From contig JASJCP010000024.1 of the NCBI GenBank assembly GCA_030065935.1, forward strand, positions 1-64,000: a stretch of 64,000 nucleotides of DNA. The letters are read 5' to 3'. Positions 38,419-46,461 of this stretch are shown in pieces (position 1 is the first letter of the stretch; the number at the start of each line of letters is the position of its first letter). The translations under genes and the position numbers were made by a program. The DNA is from Xenococcaceae cyanobacterium MO_167.B27 (GTDB taxonomy: Bacteria; Cyanobacteriota; Cyanobacteriia; Cyanobacteriales; Xenococcaceae). The notes under the pieces are model-generated. The model made no database searches, was not told where the DNA came from, and saw nothing but the letters and a program-made list of their open reading frames with translations.

Positions 38419-39696
38419 TTACTTATTACTTATTACTTTTGAATAAGGAATATATTTATTAAGAATATTAAGTATAGATTTAGTCTCGGTTGATTTACAA
38501 AAGAGTTCCGAACATCCTGCAATTTTAGCTTTTACCTGCTCAATGGCATTAATACTTCTACTAAAAAGGATTATGGGAGTTTCACGAAAACAATCAATTT
38601 GTCTCAATTGGGAACACAATTCATAGCCGTTGATGCCTGATAGTTCGATATCAATAAAGATAATGTCTGGTCTAGAATCTAGAAACATTGCGATCGCCTT
38701 CATGGGGTCTGTTTCACTTATTAAGCTATATCCAGAAGCTTTAATGACTTGTGCCATTATTTTAGACATCCTCGGATTGCGATTAACATAAGCAACTAGC
38801 TTGGTTTTTGAAGTTTCAGGTATAGATATTGATTCTGAAACATCGGACTTTTCTGAAGACAAAGAACAAAATTGTTGAATATTAGACTCAGTAGTAGAAT
38901 CGTTATTTGGTAAAGCAAAAGGTAAGAGAATATCAGAAACTTCTACTAGCTCTAATAATCCTAGTTGAAGATAAGGCGCGATGGAGCGAACAACAGTAAG
39001 AGGATTAGTTTTCTTTTGGACAGCTAAATCTCGTAGGCTATGCTTTCCATTTAATAATCGACTCATTACACCATAAGTTTTTTCAGAAGTATTTGTTTGC
39101 AGTTGCTCAGGTTTCATGATTACAGGTGCTAAATCGGGACTAATATCCGCTAAATTAGCTTCTTGCCATTTTTGCCAAAGTTTCCAAGCTTCTACAATTT
39201 GTTGCTCAGAGTCAATCATAGCCAATTGCTGAGAGTTTAAATTCTCTTGTGGTTTCAGACAGTATTTAATTTGTCCTACTTGAGAAATATCAAAGATTGT
39301 TTCAGTAATACCCGCGCGAATTACTTTAGTGGCTTTTTCTCGCTCAATTTTTTCTTGTTCAACCCAAAACTTTAACAGTTGGTAATCCCAAGTTATGGCT
39401 ACTTGTTTAAATATCTGAGGGTCGATACTTTCTAATTCTTGTTGTAGTTGAGAAGCTATTTGGGGTAGATGGCATACTAGATTTCTGCGCCATCTTCTAA
39501 CACTATGTAATCCTCCCGCTCCATAGAGTATCCTACCGACATATAGAAAAAAAACCCATTTTTTGGGTTGATTAATTTCTTGGATGTGTAATTGACCACT
39601 AAAATGCTCTTGCTTAAGTCTCTGAAATAAACTGATCTGCTCTGAAGCGGAAAAATCTTTAATCAGTGTGGTTTCAGAGTTCAAGTTTACAGTCAT
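38419..39696 (-). CDS. PATAN-domain protein with degenerate receiver
   Basis: 425 residues, clearly paralogous to the pixG-like protein over its PATAN half (FSGQLHIQEINQPKKW, LYVGRILYGAGGLHSVRRWR, LLNGKHSLRDLAVQKKTNPL). The C-terminal receiver has lost its acidic pocket: the usual CIDDSP is YVNRNP, and KPxT/V is KSTET. The phospho-acceptor position (FIDIELSGINGYE) keeps its Asp. Mg2+ binding and normal phosphorylation are therefore doubtful; it may be a pseudo-receiver regulated by binding. It is the most upstream gene of the chemotaxis locus, and its last codons run into TTACTTATTA repeats, so the C-terminus may be altered. Confidence 0.82.
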   Translation of the reverse strand: MTVNLNSETTLIKDFSASEQISLFQRLKQEHFSGQLHIQEINQPKKWVFFLYVGRILYGAGGLHSVRRWRRNLVCHLPQIASQLQQELESIDPQIFKQVAITWDYQLLKFWVEQEKIEREKATKVIRAGITETIFDISQVGQIKYCLKPQENLNSQQLAMIDSEQQIVEAWKLWQKWQEANLADISPDLAPVIMKPEQLQTNTSEKTYGVMSRLLNGKHSLRDLAVQKKTNPLTVVRSIAPYLQLGLLELVEVSDILLPFALPNNDSTTESNIQQFCSLSSEKSDVSESISIPETSKTKLVAYVNRNPRMSKIMAQVIKASGYSLISETDPMKAIAMFLDSRPDIIFIDIELSGINGYELCSQLRQIDCFRETPIILFSRSINAIEQVKAKIAGCSELFCKSTETKSILNILNKYIPYSKVISNK

Positions 39697-39832
39697 TTCA
39701 GTATCTTTACTGGAGTTTTATCGGTTATTGTGAATAGGCAATTTCATCTATAGCGACAATGTTAGCATAGGTCATTTCAAGTCTCTAACCTCATGTCAGA
39801 AGGTAATATAAAGTAAGTAACACCCAAACAAA

Positions 39833-39873
39833 AGAGGAAAGACATTGCTGAGTTGATTCAATGCCTTCCCTCT
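39833..39873 (-). terminator. Rho-independent terminator of petE
   Basis: On the minus strand a 15-bp stem (AGAGGGAAGGCATTG pairing with CAATGTCTTTCCTCT, two G-U pairs) with an 11-base loop is followed by TTTGTTT. It lies 43 bases after the petE stop codon. Confidence 0.85.
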
Positions 39874-39915
39874 ATTACTATTTACTATTTATAAAAGTTG
39901 TGATTCAATCGAATC

Positions 39916-40275
39916 TTATTTAACAATTACTTTTCCTGCCATACCTGCACCGCGATGGGGTTCACAGTAGTAGTTGTATTCTCCAGTACTAGAAAAAGTA
40001 GTTTCGTAAGATTCACCAGGAGAGAATACTAGTTGTTTATGAGATTTTAAGTTGTCGTCTTCAAATACTACATTATGGGGAGACATTTTGTTGTTAATCC
40101 ATTTAACAGTATCTCCTTCTTTTATTTCTAAAGTAGATGGTTCAAATTGCAACATTCCAGTGTCACTACCCATTTTTACTTCGTAGGTAGCTGCAACAGC
40201 AGGATTAGTAGTGAAGAAAAAGCTACTAACAACTAGAAGAATAGTAGAAAGTAATAAGCCTATTTTTTTGGTCAT
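39916..40275 (-). CDS. petE: Plastocyanin
   Basis: The copper protein that carries electrons from cytochrome b6f to photosystem I in the thylakoid lumen. The 119-residue precursor has a signal peptide ([19 protein letters not shown] to AVAA) and a type 1 copper site: His in MSPHNVVFE, then Cys, His and Met in [18 protein letters not shown] 40275 has GGGAG upstream; a TTG five codons earlier overlaps that ribosome site and is rejected. The gene is divergent from petJ, its functional alternative, with 319 bases between. A strong terminator follows. Confidence 0.97.
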   Translation of the reverse strand: MTKKIGLLLSTILLVVSSFFFTTNPAVAATYEVKMGSDTGMLQFEPSTLEIKEGDTVKWINNKMSPHNVVFEDDNLKSHKQLVFSPGESYETTFSSTGEYNYYCEPHRGAGMAGKVIVK

Positions 40276-40594
40276 TTTGTTGACTCCCAACTCTATATTA
40301 TGAATAGGTTTTGATTTAATTTTTTCTCAAGATTTAGGGTGAAAAGCAGAAGTACTACCCAACTTTGAGCTAAAGACTGAGCAGTCTTATAGCTATTTGC
40401 CCTATAGATAATACTACTACAAAAGTTTGACGACTTGTCAAAGTTAATGTCGCAGTCAATATACCAAAGTTGGGTGTCCAGGTTGCAGAAACTCACAATA
40501 ATTTTATAGCTTGTCTTTTGACAGGATTAACCAATATAATTAACCCTCGTGGATAGATTCAATAAATCATCTTTGAGATTTGAGAGGAGAAATC
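40276..40594. promoter_or_regulatory. Divergent petE-petJ control region
   Basis: 319 bases shared by the plastocyanin and cytochrome c6 genes. In Synechocystis copper switches between these carriers through the BlaI-type repressor PetR and the protease PetP. Two short dyads stand out here: TTTGAC-N5-GTCAAA (40426-40442) and TGTC-TTTT-GACA (40512-40523). They are candidate operators; I cannot confirm that either matches the PetR site. Confidence 0.5.
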
Positions 40595-40930
40595 ATGTTC
40601 AAGAAAGTATTGTTGGCATTTTTGGCTTGCATAACCTTGGCTTTTGTTAGTTTTTCTGGTACTGCATTAGCTGGAGATGCTGCTAACGGAGCGGGGGTTT
40701 TTGGCGCAAACTGTGCAGCTTGTCATATTGGGGGTAATAACGCGGTTAATCCGGCTAAAACCCTTAAAAAAGCTGATTTAGAAAAATACGATATGTATTC
40801 TCTTGACGCTATCAAGTATCAAGTAACTAACGGTAAAAATGCTATGCCAGCTTTTGGTGGAAGGTTAACTGCAACCCAAATTGAAGATGTTGCTACTTAT
40901 GTACTTTCTCAAGCAGATAAAGGTTGGTAA
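40595..40930 (+). CDS. petJ: Cytochrome c6
   Basis: A soluble lumenal haem protein that can replace plastocyanin between cytochrome b6f and photosystem I. The 111-residue precursor has a signal peptide ([19 protein letters not shown] to ALA), haem motif CAACH and axial Met in [14 protein letters not shown] 40595 follows GAGAGGAG by a few bases; an upstream in-frame codon at 40580 is part of that leader. Divergent from petE and followed by a strong terminator, so monocistronic. Confidence 0.97.
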   Translation: MFKKVLLAFLACITLAFVSFSGTALAGDAANGAGVFGANCAACHIGGNNAVNPAKTLKKADLEKYDMYSLDAIKYQVTNGKNAMPAFGGRLTATQIEDVATYVLSQADKGW

Positions 40931-40966
40931 GAATCTATAGCACTTTGCTATAATCTTGTCAATTTT

Positions 40967-41015
40967 TAATCTCCAATCTACAAGATATCAAGTCTTGGGG
41001 TTGGAGATTATTTTT
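40967..41015 (+). terminator. Rho-independent terminator of petJ
   Basis: TAATCTCCAA (40967-40976) pairs with TTGGAGATTA (41001-41010); inside it CAAGA pairs with TCTTG. TTTTT follows. It lies 37 bases after the petJ stop. Confidence 0.85.
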
Positions 41016-41146
41016 GTGATTCAAGAATAGGGAGACTGGGGAGGGAGTAGTGTTAACTGTAGCTATTATCTCTTCTTCGGAGTGGTAGGCTTCTCATTGC
41101 TTTTTGTGAAACAATAAGTATAAGTAACCAATTATAAGGAGTATAT

Positions 41147-41317
41147 ATGGATCGGGGAAAAATTGTGGCGATTGTTACAGGGGCAATCTCAGTGGTGATT
41201 GCGATCGCCTATCTATTAGTGGTATTATTGCTAGATTCTCGTGGTGAGATGATTCCTGCTCCTGTAAGTCAGCTTACACAATACGGCATAAATTCAATGC
41301 TATTAATACTATTATAG
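41147..41317 (+). CDS. Small single-span membrane protein
   Basis: A 56-residue protein with a strong ribosome site (AAGGAG, five bases before ATG 41147). Residues 5-29 form one transmembrane helix ([20 protein letters not shown] and on), followed by [12 protein letters not shown]. The pattern [15 protein letters not shown]...LLD.RGEM.PAP looks like a conserved small cyanobacterial protein, from memory; its function is unknown to me. The tail [16 protein letters not shown] may be atypical. It ends 34 bases before panD and may be co-transcribed with it. Confidence 0.65.
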   Translation: MDRGKIVAIVTGAISVVIAIAYLLVVLLLDSRGEMIPAPVSQLTQYGINSMLLILL

Positions 41318-41351
41318 AAATAATGTTGGTCTAGGAAGAATTGAAGAATTG

Positions 41352-41789
41352 ATGGCAACAATTAGGTTGATGCACGCTAAACTTCATCGGGTGACTGTGA
41401 CAGAAGCTAATGTTAACTATGTCGGCAGTATTACTATTGATCCTGATTTAATGAATCTAGTAGGGATACTACCCCTAGAAGAAGTGGATGTAATCAACCT
41501 TAATAATGGTAAGCGTTGGTCAACTTATGCTATTCCTGGTACAGCAGGGACAGGAGAAATTTGCCCTAATGGTGGTGCTGCGTTACTTTGTCAACCAGGA
41601 GACTTATTAATTATTATTGCTTATGAAGAACGTGATCGCGCTGAGGTAATGAGAGAAGGACATCAGGCTAAGGTATTGGTTGCTGATGAAAATAATCGTT
41701 GTAAAGACTTCATTAAGCAAAATTTGATTCCTCAAGTTGAGGGAGTAAAATTACACTCTACATCCTATAGCCATCAACTATTGCATTAG
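41352..41789 (+). CDS. panD: Aspartate 1-decarboxylase
   Basis: PanD makes beta-alanine from aspartate for pantothenate and CoA synthesis. The 145-residue proenzyme begins [20 protein letters not shown] and has the self-cleavage site Gly25-Ser26 ([12 protein letters not shown]), which yields the pyruvoyl cofactor. [19 protein letters not shown] and [17 protein letters not shown] are conserved. The C-terminal 25 residues extend past the usual end, as often seen in cyanobacteria. ATG 41352 is preceded by GGAAGAATTGAAG; the adjacent TTG at 41349 is less likely. thiO/thiG follows 84 bases later. Confidence 0.95.
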   Translation: MATIRLMHAKLHRVTVTEANVNYVGSITIDPDLMNLVGILPLEEVDVINLNNGKRWSTYAIPGTAGTGEICPNGGAALLCQPGDLLIIIAYEERDRAEVMREGHQAKVLVADENNRCKDFIKQNLIPQVEGVKLHSTSYSHQLLH

Positions 41790-41873
41790 ATATTTTGCCA
41801 AAGTAAACTTTTCACAAGCTAAGTAGCAAGAGGCTAGAACACTTGCTACTTCAATTAACTAAGGCTGGAAAAA

Positions 41874-43877
41874 ATGAAACAAGCCAGAGAAATTATCATC
41901 ATTGGTGGCGGTGTAATCGGTTTAGCGCTCGCCATTGAGTTAAAACTACGAGGAGCAGAAGTTAAGGTAATTAGTAAAGATGGGCAACAAGCAGCCTCTT
42001 ATGCAGCAGCAGGAATGCTTGCACCGATGGCAGAAAATATTACTGTTGCTCCCATGCTAGATTTGTGCCTTAAGTCACGGTGGCTCTATCCAGAATGGAC
42101 CAGAAAATTAGAAGAATTAAGCGGAATTGAGACTGGTTATCTTCCCTGTGGAATTTTAGCACCTCAATCAGAAGCAGCAAAGCAAGAGCAGTCTTTAAAT
42201 AAGCCGAATCAGAAAATCTGGTTAGACCGCAATAGTATTGAATTTTATCAACCAGGTTTAGGAGAAAGTATTGTTGGTGGCTGGTGGTATCCCGAAGATG
42301 GACAAGTGGATAACTGTTGTTTAATGCGATCTCTGCTGCAAGCTGCACAGGCTCTTGAAATAGAAATACAAGAAGGAGTCACAGTAAAAGCCCTGCAACA
42401 AAAACAAGGTAAGATTGCTAGTCTTATTACTTCTGATGGAGAAATAGAAGCAGATAAATACGTCTTGGCTACTGGCTCTTGGTCAAGTCAATTATTACCA
42501 ATTCCTGTACGCCCCGTAAAAGGGCAAATGCTCTGTCTGAGAATGCCCAATGAAGCCCATCAACCCTATCCCCTGCAACGGTTGTTGTTTGGCGATAATA
42601 TCTATCTTGTACCCCGACAAGACGGCAGATTGATTATTGGAGCAACAGTAGAAGAGGTGGGCTGGACTCCCCATAATACCCCTGTAGGAGTACAAACTTT
42701 ACTAAATAAAGCCATATCTCTGTATCCTGCTGTCGCCAATTGGCAAATTGAGGAATTTTGGTGGGGTTTTCGCCCTGGAACTCCCGATGAGTTGCCTATA
42801 CTCGGTGCTAGTTCCTGCGATAACTTATATCTAGCTACAGGACACTATCGTAATGGGATTCTTCTAGCTCCTGTTACTGCTGCTTTGTTGGCAAACCTGA
42901 TTTTAGAAGGAAAGTCCGATCCTCTTCTGTCTCATTTTAGTTGGCAGCGTTTTTCTCATCCCAGTAATAATAGTATGACTCTTTTCAACAACTCTGCTTC
43001 TGACAATAATGGTCACAAAATGTCCTTGCAAGTTAAGGAAAGCTCCCCTTCTAAAGCAATAGTCAACTCAAATCAGCAAGCAGAAAATCAAGACACCCTA
43101 ACTATTGCAGGGCGAAGCTTCAATTCTCGTTTAATGACTGGTACAGGGAAATATCCCAGTATCCAAGCGATGCAACAAAGTATTGCTGCTAGTAATTGCG
43201 AGATTGTTACTGTAGCTGTGCGCCGAGTCCAAACTAAAGCAGAAGGACATGAAGGTTTAGCAGAAGCAATTGACTGGGGTAAAATCTGGATGTTACCCAA
43301 CACCGCAGGATGCAAAACTGCGGAAGAAGCTATTAGAGTAGCTCGCTTGGGGAGAGAAATGGCACGGCTTTTAGGACAAGAAGATAATAACTTTGTCAAA
43401 TTAGAAGTTATCCCTGATGCTAAATATTTATTACCTGACCCCATCGGGACTTTAGAAGCAGCAGAACAATTAGTTAAAGAAGGTTTTGCGGTTTTACCCT
43501 ATATAAATGCCGATCCTTTATTAGCAAAACGCCTCGAAGAAGTAGGATGTGCTACAGTGATGCCTCTTGGCTCTCCTATTGGTTCAGGACAAGGAATTAA
43601 GAATGCAGCTAATATTGCCATTATTATCGAACAGGCTAATGTCCCCGTGGTAGTAGATGCGGGAATTGGTGCGCCTAGTGAAGCAGCCCAAGCTATGGAA
43701 ATGGGAGCAGATGCGTTATTGGTTAATAGTGCGATCGCTCTAGCCCAAAATCCACCAGCAATGGCTCAAGCAATGGGTTTAGCAACACAAGCAGGAAGAT
43801 TAGCTTACTTATCGGGTAGAATTCCTGTTAAACAGTATGCTAGTGCGAGTTCTCCTCTAACAGGAACAATTAGTTAA
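41874..43877 (+). CDS. thiO/thiG: Bifunctional glycine oxidase ThiO / thiazole synthase ThiG
   Basis: A 667-residue fusion for thiamine thiazole synthesis. The N-terminal half (about 1-365) is a FAD-dependent glycine oxidase: dinucleotide-binding [35 protein letters not shown], and [14 protein letters not shown]. It makes the dehydroglycine that ThiG needs. After a Ser/Asn-rich linker the C-terminal half (about 404-660) is Thi[39 protein letters not shown], the Schiff-base lysine in [14 protein letters not shown], and [10 protein letters not shown]. The fused form is known in cyanobacteria (for example Nostoc). AAGG lies 10 bases before ATG 41874. The downstream spacer has no thi genes. Confidence 0.96.
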   Translation: MKQAREIIIIGGGVIGLALAIELKLRGAEVKVISKDGQQAASYAAAGMLAPMAENITVAPMLDLCLKSRWLYPEWTRKLEELSGIETGYLPCGILAPQSEAAKQEQSLNKPNQKIWLDRNSIEFYQPGLGESIVGGWWYPEDGQVDNCCLMRSLLQAAQALEIEIQEGVTVKALQQKQGKIASLITSDGEIEADKYVLATGSWSSQLLPIPVRPVKGQMLCLRMPNEAHQPYPLQRLLFGDNIYLVPRQDGRLIIGATVEEVGWTPHNTPVGVQTLLNKAISLYPAVANWQIEEFWWGFRPGTPDELPILGASSCDNLYLATGHYRNGILLAPVTAALLANLILEGKSDPLLSHFSWQRFSHPSNNSMTLFNNSASDNNGHKMSLQVKESSPSKAIVNSNQQAENQDTLTIAGRSFNSRLMTGTGKYPSIQAMQQSIAASNCEIVTVAVRRVQTKAEGHEGLAEAIDWGKIWMLPNTAGCKTAEEAIRVARLGREMARLLGQEDNNFVKLEVIPDAKYLLPDPIGTLEAAEQLVKEGFAVLPYINADPLLAKRLEEVGCATVMPLGSPIGSGQGIKNAANIAIIIEQANVPVVVDAGIGAPSEAAQAMEMGADALLVNSAIALAQNPPAMAQAMGLATQAGRLAYLSGRIPVKQYASASSPLTGTIS

Positions 43878-44012
43878 AGAAAGTATGAGGAAACACGGGA
43901 TGAAGGATGAAGGATGAAGGATGATGAAGTAATAAGTAATAAGTAATAAGTATTACTTCACCTCCTCTCTCCAGTCCCCTCACTCCTCAATCCTCGTAAA
44001 AATTTGATAAAT

Positions 44013-44108
44013 ATGTCTCCAAGAAAAAGTATTTCCATCAATATTCAACGTCGTTTATGGGCAAATTGTGCTGGTTATTGTCAAAATCCTAATTGCATTA
44101 AAAGATAA
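44013..44108 (+). pseudogene. HNH endonuclease-like N-terminal fragment
   Basis: A 31-codon frame reads SISINIQRRLWANCAGYCQN then PNC before stopping. The pattern RRLW..CAGYCQNPNC is that of the start of HNH-type nucleases with a zinc CxxxxC knuckle. The rest of such a protein is missing, so this is a remnant. Confidence 0.4.
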
Positions 44109-44137
44109 TAAAAGTTTTTTAAATTAAAACTTCAATT

Positions 44138-44356
44138 TTAAATCGATGTCTCATAACTCATAATCGTGTTGACTTTGAGAGATTACATCTTCAATATATT
44201 CAGGAAAATAAACAACATTCTGGGATTATTATTGTTCCTGAGAAAAATCCCTATGAAGTGGCTAAACGTATCAGTTTTTTAGTTAGAGCATTAACAATTG
44301 ATGAAATTAAAAATCAATTATTGTATGGTTGTTCAAGAGCGATCGCCAAATGTTAA
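44138..44356 (+). pseudogene. DUF5615-like (PIN-type) remnant
   Basis: An open stretch without a proper start reads NRCLITHNRVDFERLHLQYI then IIIVPEKNPYEVAKRISFLV and LTIDEIKNQLLYG. This matches the C-terminal half of DUF5615 proteins, which have a PIN-like fold and often belong to toxin-antitoxin-like pairs. The N-terminal part with the first acidic residues is absent, and no partner gene is seen. Confidence 0.5.
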
Positions 44357-44904
44357 AGATCGCTTTAAGATAATGCAAGAAGCAGTAATATGTATTCACA
44401 AAGCAGTTAGAAACTCTACAAAACCAAATTTATACCATCTTGGATAATACTGATTTTGAAAATCAAGCAGAATGCGATCGCTCTTGAACGAGTTAACTCT
44501 CGCGCTGTCAGCAATATAGAATCGAGGATTTATGGGGATGGGTTCTAATCGTCAGCATTTCTTGTGTAATATGACGATTAGTTCCTTATTCAAGTTGTTT
44601 TTGCCAGAAAAAGCTAAGTATTATGTTTTGGCTCTGAATCTACAACAAAGAAGGCTATTTCTCTTTTGAGAGATACATAACTTATTCAGTTTATCTCCAA
44701 AAATACTCTAGAATGAAAATCCAAGCCTGTCCAACCCCAGTACAGAGCATAACTTCAAATACTTTTGTATTTTCATAAGTCTTTTGGGCCTCAAATGCTC
44801 AGTATCAATACTGTTAGTTCAGGCACCAGAGAGAAAAAAAAATATTATAGGAACCTATCCCAGTAACAGCAGAAATATGATAATCTCCTCTTCAAATCAG
44901 AAAA

Positions 44905-45999
44905 ATGTCTCGTGGTATGCCTGAACGATTTGAAGGATTGAGTGACTTAGAATGGAAGTTGTTTGAAGAAATTAGAACTCAAGGTGCTAAAGGTCTTAAT
45001 CTGAGAGGTGCCAACCTCTCTGATGCCGACCTGAGTGATGCTAACCTGAGTGATGCTAACCTAAGTGGTGCCGACCTGAGTGATGCTAACCTAATTCGTG
45101 GCAATCTCAGAGGTGCCAATCTCTCTGGTGCCGACCTGAGTGATGCTGGTCTGAGTGATGCCAACCTGATTCGTGTCAACCTAAGTGATGCCAATCTCTC
45201 TGATGCGGATCTGAGTTATGCCAATCTCTCTGGTTCCCACCTAATTCGTGCCAACCTAAGTGATGCCAATCTCTCTGATGCGGATCTGAGTTATGCCAAT
45301 TTTTCTGGTGCCGACCTGAGAGGTGCCAATCTAAGTGATGCCCACCTGGGAGGTGCCAACCTGAGCAATGCAGACCTGAGTGGTGCCAATCTCTCTGGTG
45401 CCGACCTGAGAGGTGCCAACCTGATTCTTGCCAATCTCAGAGGTGCCAACCTGATTCTTAGCAATCTCAGAGATGCTAATCTAAGTAATGCAGACTTGGG
45501 AAGAACAAAAATTGATAAAAAGACCAAACTCGATTCTAAATGGCGTAAGGTTTGGGAAATTGTTAATCAAGACCCTAAAAATCAAAACCTCGCTGGTGTC
45601 GACTTGAGTGATGCCAATCTGAGTGATGCCGACCTCTCTGATGCCAATCTGAGAGATGCCAATCTAAGTTATGCCAATCTGAGAGATACCAACTTGAGTT
45701 ATGCCAATCTGAGAGATGCCTACCTGAGTTATGCCGACCTGAGAGGTGCTAATCTGATTGATGCCAATCTATCTGATAGCAACTTGAGTAATGCCAACCT
45801 GAGAGGTTCCAATCTGAGTGATGCCTACCTGAGTAATGCCAATCTGAGTTATGCCGACCTCAGTGATACAAATGTGGTAAATGCTACCTTTGGCAATAAT
45901 TCAGGTATTTCAGAATCCCTCAAACAAGATTTGATTGCACGAGGAGCAATTTTTAAAGATTCTCCAGGCTATCACTTGGGGGTTTTGAGTCCTTTTTAA
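44905..45999 (+). CDS. Pentapeptide-repeat protein with two repeat blocks
   Basis: 364 residues. After a short N-terminus ([20 protein letters not shown]) comes a long A(N/D)LSxA-type pentapeptide array (about 34-195), a helical spacer ([20 protein letters not shown]), a second array (about 232-330), and a non-repeat tail ([18 protein letters not shown]). Pentapeptide arrays fold as right-handed quadrilateral beta-helices. Cyanobacteria have many such proteins, mostly of unknown role. Unusually regular units ([10 protein letters not shown]) mean the DNA is itself a tandem repeat, prone to slippage. No signal peptide. Single gene in a region of decayed genes. Confidence 0.88.
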   Translation: MSRGMPERFEGLSDLEWKLFEEIRTQGAKGLNLRGANLSDADLSDANLSDANLSGADLSDANLIRGNLRGANLSGADLSDAGLSDANLIRVNLSDANLSDADLSYANLSGSHLIRANLSDANLSDADLSYANFSGADLRGANLSDAHLGGANLSNADLSGANLSGADLRGANLILANLRGANLILSNLRDANLSNADLGRTKIDKKTKLDSKWRKVWEIVNQDPKNQNLAGVDLSDANLSDADLSDANLRDANLSYANLRDTNLSYANLRDAYLSYADLRGANLIDANLSDSNLSNANLRGSNLSDAYLSNANLSYADLSDTNVVNATFGNNSGISESLKQDLIARGAIFKDSPGYHLGVLSPF

Positions 46000-46207
46000 G
46001 CTCTACATAAAAAGTCAGCCCTAGTAATACCATTTCTATTTAGACTTGCTACAAATGGGGAGCAGGGGCACCGAAGGGGGGAAATATCCCAACAAATAAA
46101 CTGTGCAATCCAATATATAACTTAAAATCCCCCCTTTCCGGCAGGGGGAGTAATAGGTAGCTTAACTTTTCAGAATTGGTATAACTTCTAAACCTGCAGA
46201 TTCTAAA
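46000..46207. other. Spacer with C-rich hairpin
   Basis: Contains CCCCCCTTTCCGGCAGGGGG (about 46130-46149), a hairpin-forming repeat that may end the pentapeptide transcript, and an AGAATTGGTATAACTT motif at the junction with the next remnant. Nothing else seen. Confidence 0.45.
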
Positions 46208-46441
46208 GTGCTTTTGACTCAAGAAAACGAGCGTCTAGAGATTTATATTCTGCCAAAAGGTTTAACTCTTGATTTGTTACCTATAATTGTGTTTGCAATT
46301 ATCTGGAATGGATTTTTATGCAAATATAGTCTTCTTCGTATAAATCTTAAACGAAAAAAACGTTCTAAGTACCAAGGGCAAAATTATTTGTACATTGGAG
46401 CATTGCCTATTGCCTCTTACCTATCTCAACTATCTAATTAA
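46184..46441 (+). pseudogene. Remnant of a cyanobacterial membrane protein
   Basis: The frame reads TSKPADSKVLLTQENERLEI then YILPKGLTLDLLPIIVFAII and WNGFLC, the pattern of a conserved cyanobacterial protein with a short beta hairpin followed by a membrane helix ending in W(N/G)xF. Beyond WNGFLC the sequence becomes unlike a membrane protein (basic and low complexity) and there is no start codon with a ribosome site. I read it as the broken middle of a gene. Identification is from memory of the pattern and is tentative. Confidence 0.35.
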
Positions 46442-46461
46442 TTTTACGCAACTACTTAAAT

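Larger units (their letters stand above)
43878..44904. other. Gene graveyard: repeats and decayed fragments
   Basis: About 1 kb without an intact gene. It begins with direct repeats (GGATGAAGGATGAAGGATGA at 43902 on, then AGTAATAAGTAATAAGTA), holds HNH-like and DUF5615-like remnants (listed separately), and after 44360 only short open runs broken by stops. The last 250 bases show no recognisable coding. Confidence 0.6.

Noticed and set aside
44979-45527. Arg/Leu-rich frames antisense to the pentapeptide gene
   Set aside because: They are the mirror of a periodic 15-base coding repeat, which keeps the opposite frames open by chance.
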